Part shown: positions 62,649 to 64,000 of the stretch, piece after piece
How positions within the stretch are numbered: position 1 is the stretch's first letter
Layout: the number at the start of each line of letters is the position of its first letter
Origin: CAVRUH01 sp963822595
GTDB lineage: Bacteria > Chlamydiota > Chlamydiia > Chlamydiales > Waddliaceae
DNA length: 64,000 nt
Direction: 5' to 3'
NCBI GenBank assembly: GCA_963822595.1
Contig: CAWGIG010000001.1
Coordinates: forward strand, 620,001-684,000
Notes under the pieces: model-generated
Seen by the model: the letters and a program-made list of their open reading frames with translations, nothing else
What the model was told of the DNA's origin: nothing
The model's database searches: none
Made by a program: the position numbers and the translations under genes

Positions 62649-63738
62649 AAAAGAGCCGGGAATTTACGACATACATAAGAGCTGGATGGAAAATCTTGCT
62701 CATGGTCCCTATTTTTCCGACCCAATTCCTCAAAGGATTGTTCCTGATAGATCCCAATGGGTAGATTTTCTAGGGTTTAAAGTAGCTTCTCGCCTAGGGA
62801 TCCCCGCCGGCCCGCTTTTAAATTCCTTGTGGATAGGTTTTGCGGCAGATTTCGGCTATGACATTGTGACTTATAAAACAATTCGAACTCATGATCACCC
62901 AAGCCACCCAGTGCCTAATATTGTTCCCGTAGAAACAAATGGTCCGCTTATTCCGCGAGAACTCCCTGCCAGCCTAAAAGCCCTAAAGCATTTGCCCTCT
63001 AATCTCTCACATATCGGAATCACAAATTCCTTTGGAAATCCGTCTCGCTCTCCGACTTACCTCAAAATAGACATTGCCCAGTCCAATGATAAACTGCATG
63101 AAGGACAAATCATGGTGGTTTCTGTTTTTGGAACCGATCATGATAATATAAGCAGTGCGGATGATTTTGCCAATTGCGCTGCTTTTGCAAAAGATTGCGG
63201 AGCAAAAGTGATTGAAGCGAATTATTCGTGCCCGAATGTCTCCTCGCAAGAGGGATCGCTCTATTCTAATCCTGCAGCGGTCTATGAATTTTCTTCGAAA
63301 ATTGTAAAAGCAATCGGCGATACCCCACTTATCATAAAAGTCGGTGTATTTCCGGATAATAAAACCATGCAAGAAACCTTTGTTGCCGCGGCGCGGGCGG
63401 GAGTGAGGGCTATTTCGGGAATTAATACCATCAGCATGAAAGTCGTCGATGCATTTGGAAATCCTGCTCTAGGACCCAATAGACTTAACTGCGGCATATG
63501 CGGGTGTCCTATTCATGAAGCAGCCGTTGAATTCACAAGGAATGCTCGCACTATTATTGACCAACAGAAACTGGGAATGACTTTAATCTCTACAGGCGGC
63601 GTTACCTTACCCGAACACTTTCAGAATTTTTTTAATGCAGGAGCCGATTTTGCCATGACAGCTACCGGCATGATGTGGAATCCTTATTTAGCCAATCAAT
63701 ATCAATCCATAACCCTCCCAAAAATATATGCAACGTGA
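62641..63738 (+). CDS. pyrD: Dihydroorotate dehydrogenase-like protein
   Basis: A 365-residue FMN-binding TIM-barrel protein. ANYSCPNVSS is the substrate loop (Cys next to the usual base position), INTISMKVV a second substrate site, and ISTGGVT a phosphate loop. The N-terminal 80 residues are unlike the common class 1 and class 2 enzymes, so class assignment is uncertain. It fills the only missing step between pyrC and pyrE. Confidence 0.85.
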   Translation: MIKKEPGIYDIHKSWMENLAHGPYFSDPIPQRIVPDRSQWVDFLGFKVASRLGIPAGPLLNSLWIGFAADFGYDIVTYKTIRTHDHPSHPVPNIVPVETNGPLIPRELPASLKALKHLPSNLSHIGITNSFGNPSRSPTYLKIDIAQSNDKLHEGQIMVVSVFGTDHDNISSADDFANCAAFAKDCGAKVIEANYSCPNVSSQEGSLYSNPAAVYEFSSKIVKAIGDTPLIIKVGVFPDNKTMQETFVAAARAGVRAISGINTISMKVVDAFGNPALGPNRLNCGICGCPIHEAAVEFTRNARTIIDQQKLGMTLISTGGVTLPEHFQNFFNAGADFAMTATGMMWNPYLANQYQSITLPKIYAT

Positions 63739-64000
63739 AGCCATCGTTCGTAAACTCCATACCATTGGAGCCATAAAATTTGGAACTTTTACACTTAAAA
63801 GTGGAATCATTTCCCCTTTTTATATCGATCTCAGATTGATCGTCTCCTATCCGGATCTTCTGGAAAAAATAGGCGATTTCATGTGGGAAGAGGTGCAAGA
63901 TTGCAGATTCAATATTATTTGCGGCGTTCCCTATACGGCGCTCCCGATAGCGACGGCGATATCCCTGAAGCAAGGGATACCGATGGTCATGAGGCGTAAA
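63728..64000 (+). CDS. pyrE: Orotate phosphoribosyltransferase, N-terminal part, perhaps fused UMP synthase
   Basis: From the ATG at 63728 the frame is open for 91 codons to the window edge. FGTFTLKSG, SPFYIDLRLIVSYP and CGVPYTALPIAT followed by MRRK match orotate phosphoribosyltransferase and are close to the eukaryotic UMP synthase N terminus. A fused orotidylate decarboxylase part, if any, lies beyond the window. It overlaps pyrD by 11 bases. Confidence 0.88.
   Translation, partial: MQREAIVRKLHTIGAIKFGTFTLKSGIISPFYIDLRLIVSYPDLLEKIGDFMWEEVQDCRFNIICGVPYTALPIATAISLKQGIPMVMRRK

Overview
The window reads as a chromosome segment of an environmental chlamydia, a Parachlamydiales- or Simkania-like bacterium living in amoebae or other eukaryotes. 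Gene blocks follow the order known from Chlamydia trachomatis: pckG-mreB-SNF2 helicase-tig-clpP-clpX (like CT710 to CT705), engB-dnaQ-tsaE-DUF2709 (like CT535 to CT538), dxr-rseP (CT071/CT072) and amiA-murE-ftsI-ftsL-rsmH with two downstream genes (like CT268 to CT274). Unlike Chlamydiaceae, it also carries a nearly complete de novo pyrimidine operon, a small catabolic operon, an IS110 element and many candidate host-directed effectors. All assignments were made by eye, with no database search.

Layout. 1-4.7 kb: pckG start, mreB and a SWIM-SNF2 helicase on the minus strand. 5.2-9.7 kb: two tRNA-Gly genes, tig, clpP, clpX and a GNAT-like gene. 9.8-15.3 kb is an accessory block: an F-box-like protein coupled to a protein with an apparent SH2 domain fused to a tyrosine phosphatase, then two near-identical tandem genes of unknown function. 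15.3-20.4 kb: pgk, pdxH, the unlisted small ribosomal protein bTHX, dnaQ, engB, tsaE and DUF2709. pdxH, dnaQ, engB and tsaE all carry short indels, mostly at homopolymers, which suggests sequence errors in this stretch. 20.5-26.5 kb: leucine dehydrogenase, a patatin-like lipase, a membrane BTB-like protein with a membrane partner, and a DnaQ-fold protein lacking the catalytic DxE.

26.5-33.8 kb: an IS110 element that seems to sit inside a palindromic repeat, then rseP, a GxxExxY nuclease gene between 40-bp inverted repeats, dxr and gnd. 33.9-41.8 kb: GNAT, ADP-forming acyl-CoA synthetase, alcohol dehydrogenase, alpha/beta hydrolase, sugar isomerase, Gfo/Idh/MocA dehydrogenase and a glycosyltransferase. 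41.8-45.4 kb: an outer-membrane protein, a DUF4160/DUF2442 pair and a YopT-like cysteine protease candidate. 45.4-53.6 kb: a nested repeat, tRNA-Arg and the peptidoglycan/division cluster. 53.6-64 kb: a PseC-like aminotransferase, then carA-carB-pyrB-nitrilase-pyrI-pyrC-pyrD-pyrE, almost all overlapping by 1 to 11 bases.

Two themes stand out. One is a set of eukaryote-like effector candidates (SH2-PTP, F-box, BTB, patatin, C58 protease). The other is a family of long intergenic palindromes built from 7- to 9-base repeated words such as CACAGAG, ACGCGGAG or ACGAAGAA. The GxxExxY gene is bounded by inverted repeats of the same style, which suggests, as inference, that this nuclease is the autonomous partner of the palindromes.
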